Shown here one piece after another: positions 6,097 to 8,347 of a DNA stretch of 8,347 nt. The translations under genes were made by a program, and so were the position numbers. A model generated the notes under the pieces. That model was not told the DNA's origin and did not search any database. It saw only the letters and a list, made by a program, of their open reading frames with translations. Position 1 is the first letter of the stretch; every line of letters starts with the position of its first letter. The DNA is from Methanobacteriota archaeon (GTDB lineage Archaea; Thermoplasmatota; Poseidoniia; Poseidoniales; Poseidoniaceae). The stretch spans positions 3,333-11,679 of the forward strand of contig PBOE01000032.1 of assembly GCA_002725275.1 (NCBI GenBank), read 5' to 3'.

Positions 6097-6852
6097 TTGA
6101 GAAGCGTGACGGACATCGATCAAGTATTGCACCTCCTCCAAAACAAGGTACGCCGGCAGATTCTGGAACGCTTGGCGAGGGAACCTCACTACCCCATGCA
6201 GTTGTCCGAACTCATCGGTGTGAGCCAACCGGCTGTCGTCAAGCATCTCAAAGAATTGGAAAAAGGCGGCATGGTCTCGAAACGCAAAGTACCGTCCGAG
6301 AAAGGTGGTCCACCACGAACCGTGTACGCCGTCGAACGAGCCATGTCGATTCACGTTGACATCGGCCCGGATCTGTTTCGCTGCGAAGAGCGTAAATTGC
6401 CTGCTGGAGGCCCCATGCGACTCTCCAGCAGCCTCCCTACGGCCTCCATCCCGGTCGCTGAATCCTTGAGTGGTCGCAAGAAAATCGCCGTCGCTGAAGG
6501 GCTGGCTCACATGCGAACCCTCGCCTCCGTTCTCGAAGACTTGGACGCCCAACGGGACGCCCTCATCTCGCTCCATCAGCACGTTCGCCAACGGGTATCA
6601 GCAGCGGTTGAGGCAGACTTCGAATCCTACGAGGAGCGAAGCATCATCCAGACCATGGTCGAAGCAACGGGGGACCGCCTCGATTTGACCGCCCTCGTGC
6701 AGCAGGAACTTGCAGGCCATCCCGATGTGGGCGACGTCATCACCGCCCTTCGCTCCCGACTGGAGAAGCAAATTGCACGCCGCTCAGGCCAGGTCATTGC
6801 CGCTCCGCTCAACACCGAGTTGCGCTGGTACCTCGGACCGAAGTCCAAGTGA
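6097..6852 (+). CDS. ArsR/Phr-like winged-helix transcriptional regulator
   Basis: Residues about 5-80 form a winged helix of the ArsR type: LLQNKVRRQILERLA (13-27), LSELIGVSQPAVVKHLKELEKGGMV (36-60) with the recognition helix near 44-56, and a basic wing SKRKVPSEKGGPPRTVYAVE (61-80). After it comes SIHVDIGPDLF (84-94), similar to the segment behind the wing in the archaeal heat-shock regulator Phr and its relatives; this resemblance is from memory. A Ser/Pro-rich linker (about 100-125) leads to a helical C-terminal part (about 128-235), probably for dimerisation. It most likely acts as a cytosolic DNA-binding repressor; target and signal are unknown. No ATG lies near the N terminus: TTG at 6097 or GTG at 6106 are the options, and both leave the domain complete. 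It follows the membrane-protein gene by 45 nt. Confidence 0.85.
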   Translation: MRSVTDIDQVLHLLQNKVRRQILERLAREPHYPMQLSELIGVSQPAVVKHLKELEKGGMVSKRKVPSEKGGPPRTVYAVERAMSIHVDIGPDLFRCEERKLPAGGPMRLSSSLPTASIPVAESLSGRKKIAVAEGLAHMRTLASVLEDLDAQRDALISLHQHVRQRVSAAVEADFESYEERSIIQTMVEATGDRLDLTALVQQELAGHPDVGDVITALRSRLEKQIARRSGQVIAAPLNTELRWYLGPKSK

Positions 6853-6858
6853 TGCGCT

Positions 6859-8347
6859 TCAGTTGTCAGCTTCGTCTGCGAGGACAGAAACGAGCGAGGA
6901 CTGTTCAGCCAATCGCTTGTTGACCTCGTCTCGTCGACCCTTGCCCACGAGGTAAACCACGCCCAGCAAGGCGATGGTCAGCACGATAACGGCAAAGGGC
7001 AGGGCGGTCTTACCGACCACTTCCCTGGCCATGTCGAGCACCGGGTTGTTGGATTGCAGTTCTTCCGGAATCGGCCTTACGTTGTCGGTTTCGTCGGATT
7101 CGACAATCTCGTTCATTGGATCAACGACCACGTAAACGCCTTTGCTACCGGCAGAAACCGGGTAGAGCAGGTAAAGTTCGATCGATTTGGCCTCTTCGGT
7201 GTCGTCCGGCGCGAGAAGCGCTCCTACGACCTGACGCATGACCACGTTCTCTTCGTCGCAGCCGTTCTCTCGAAGCTCGTTGGTGATCTCGCTGTTGACT
7301 TCACCGTACTCGCAGAGGACGATCTCGATGTCCGTTGCGTGGACGTTTCCGGTGTTTTGCAGGATGATACCGATGGGGATGGTGGCGTCAACCTCTGCCG
7401 AGTTGGACGGTGGCATGATGATCTCGGAGATTTCGAGATTCGGTGCGCGCAGTCGGAGCGTGACAATGAACTCGTTCGTGTCGAGGTTGTCGCCGTCCCA
7501 GGCGGGCGAGTCATCGTGGTCGCCGTCGTTCTCCATGTCGCCAAACTTCGAGACGACCTTCAGACCGATGCTTCGAGTGTCGAGTTTAGCGTCCGTGCCG
7601 ATCTCGACGGCCGCCACCGTCGTGATGGTTTCGTAGGGCATCATTTCGGGCAGGCGCCATTCATCGAGGTCCTTGAGGTAGATGCAACTGTCCTCCGGAT
7701 AGGAGGAATCGGTTGACATCACTTCCGTGCACGGTTCCTCAACGACCAGGTCGGCGCTGAGTTGACGCATGATGAACCAGTCCACGTCCCAACTGCTGAG
7801 TTGGTTCATGCCAGGCAGTTCCGCCCAGAGAAGCGAGTCGCCGTCGCGCTGAGCGGTGTGGTTGTTCAGCGTGGGCACATCGGGTACGTTGCCGTTGTTG
7901 GTCACGTTGAGCGTGAAACGAACGACGCGACCGGGGGCCGACGTCTTCACGGCGTTGTCCACCGACGAGTCCATCGAAATCTGCATGTCGTGGAATTCGT
8001 CAACGGTGATGGTCAGCACGATGGTATCACGAATACGGGTTTCACGACCGCTGGCGTCGGGGTAGACTTCCTCGGAGAAGGCTTGGAGGACCACGGTGTA
8101 CTCGCCGGCGGGAACACGAGCGGGCACGTTCATCAGAACGTCAAAGGCCTGGTAGGTCCCGGGCGAAAGTTCCTGCAGGTTCTCTCGTGGAATCTCAATG
8201 TCCCAGATGACATCAACACCAAAGGCGTCGGTGACCCGAGCCAAGCGGAAGTCAAAGCGGTCCGGTCCGTTACCCTCGTTGGTCACGGTGATGGGCAGCG
8301 TGATCTGGTCGCCGGGGTTCACGTTCATCGACGTGCCCACGGCGGGG
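6859..8347 (-). CDS. Surface protein with NEW3/CARDB-like beta domains and C-terminal TM anchor (5' partial)
   Basis: The frame is open to the window edge, so the GTG at 8340-8338 is not the start and the N terminus is missing. Numbered from that GTG, two NEW3-like (COG1470-type) repeats are visible: VNPGDQITLPITVTNEGNG (7-25) and SAPGRVVRFTLNVTNNGNV (134-152). A CARDB-like domain follows (about 299-420: IPIGIILQNTGNV, then VVDPMNEIVESDETDN). Residues 268-287 form an Asp/Asn-rich loop that may bind calcium. Possible disulfide pairs are Cys204/Cys219 and Cys343/Cys361. TM helix 445-466 is followed by KGRR and a short cytoplasmic tail, giving outside-N, inside-C topology. The protein is probably a stalk or adhesion-type envelope protein; no enzymatic domain is seen in the visible part. 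It converges on the HTH gene with 6 nt between stops. Confidence 0.87.
   Translation of the reverse strand, partial: PAVGTSMNVNPGDQITLPITVTNEGNGPDRFDFRLARVTDAFGVDVIWDIEIPRENLQELSPGTYQAFDVLMNVPARVPAGEYTVVLQAFSEEVYPDASGRETRIRDTIVLTITVDEFHDMQISMDSSVDNAVKTSAPGRVVRFTLNVTNNGNVPDVPTLNNHTAQRDGDSLLWAELPGMNQLSSWDVDWFIMRQLSADLVVEEPCTEVMSTDSSYPEDSCIYLKDLDEWRLPEMMPYETITTVAAVEIGTDAKLDTRSIGLKVVSKFGDMENDGDHDDSPAWDGDNLDTNEFIVTLRLRAPNLEISEIIMPPSNSAEVDATIPIGIILQNTGNVHATDIEIVLCEYGEVNSEITNELRENGCDEENVVMRQVVGALLAPDDTEEAKSIELYLLYPVSAGSKGVYVVVDPMNEIVESDETDNVRPIPEELQSNNPVLDMAREVVGKTALPFAVIVLTIALLGVVYLVGKGRRDEVNKRLAEQSSLVSVLADEADN

Noticed and set aside
7054..7716. Plus-strand open frame (220 codons) opposite the surface protein
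   Set aside because: The Val/Asp-rich translation is a mirror of the NEW3/CARDB coding strand, whose own translation shows clear domains and a TM anchor.
8338..8340. GTG as the start of the minus-strand surface protein
   Set aside because: The frame remains open to the window edge and the codon falls just at the beginning of a NEW3-like domain; a surface protein should have a signal peptide before it.

Overview
The window looks like a fragment of an archaeal chromosome, most likely a euryarchaeon of moderately high GC. Adjacent genes encode both subunits of the archaeal type IIB topoisomerase (Top6B and Top6A). There is a euryarchaeal-type ArsR/Phr-like winged-helix regulator and a membrane-anchored surface protein built from NEW3 and CARDB-like beta domains. 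Archaeal Shine-Dalgarno sequences (GGAGGTGA type) are visible. The combination recalls marine Thermoplasmatota (Marine Group II, Ca. Poseidoniales), but that placement is inferred from gene style and not proven.

Layout. (1) Positions 1-1629, plus strand: the 3' part of an aconitase/isopropylmalate-dehydratase family enzyme. The end of a LeuD-like swivel domain precedes a complete LeuC-like catalytic part in one polypeptide. (2) Positions 1630-1771: an intergenic region with a T-rich stretch, small inverted repeats, a TATA-like element, an 11-nt direct repeat and a strong Shine-Dalgarno. This is the only convincing promoter region in the window. (3) Positions 1772-4965: top6B and top6A, overlapping by ATGA and probably translationally coupled. 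Top6B carries the C-terminal Ig-like domain and then a disordered acidic tail ending in a PCNA-interaction (PIP)-like motif. (4) Positions 5008-6051: a two-TM membrane protein of unknown function. (5) Positions 6097-6852: a winged-helix DNA-binding protein, probably starting at TTG or GTG. (6) Positions 6859-8347, minus strand: the C-terminal part of a large surface protein with a C-terminal TM anchor, converging on the regulator gene with only 6 nt between stop codons.

The four plus-strand genes from top6B to the regulator are closely spaced (4-nt overlap, 42 nt, 45 nt) and may be one transcription unit. Topoisomerase VI relaxes and decatenates DNA by ATP-gated double-strand passage. The PIP-like tail, if functional, would connect it to the sliding clamp at the replication fork. 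The membrane protein and the regulator have no known connection to topoisomerase VI. Whether they are conserved partners or only neighbours is the main open question here. No RNA gene, CRISPR array, insertion sequence or origin was seen.
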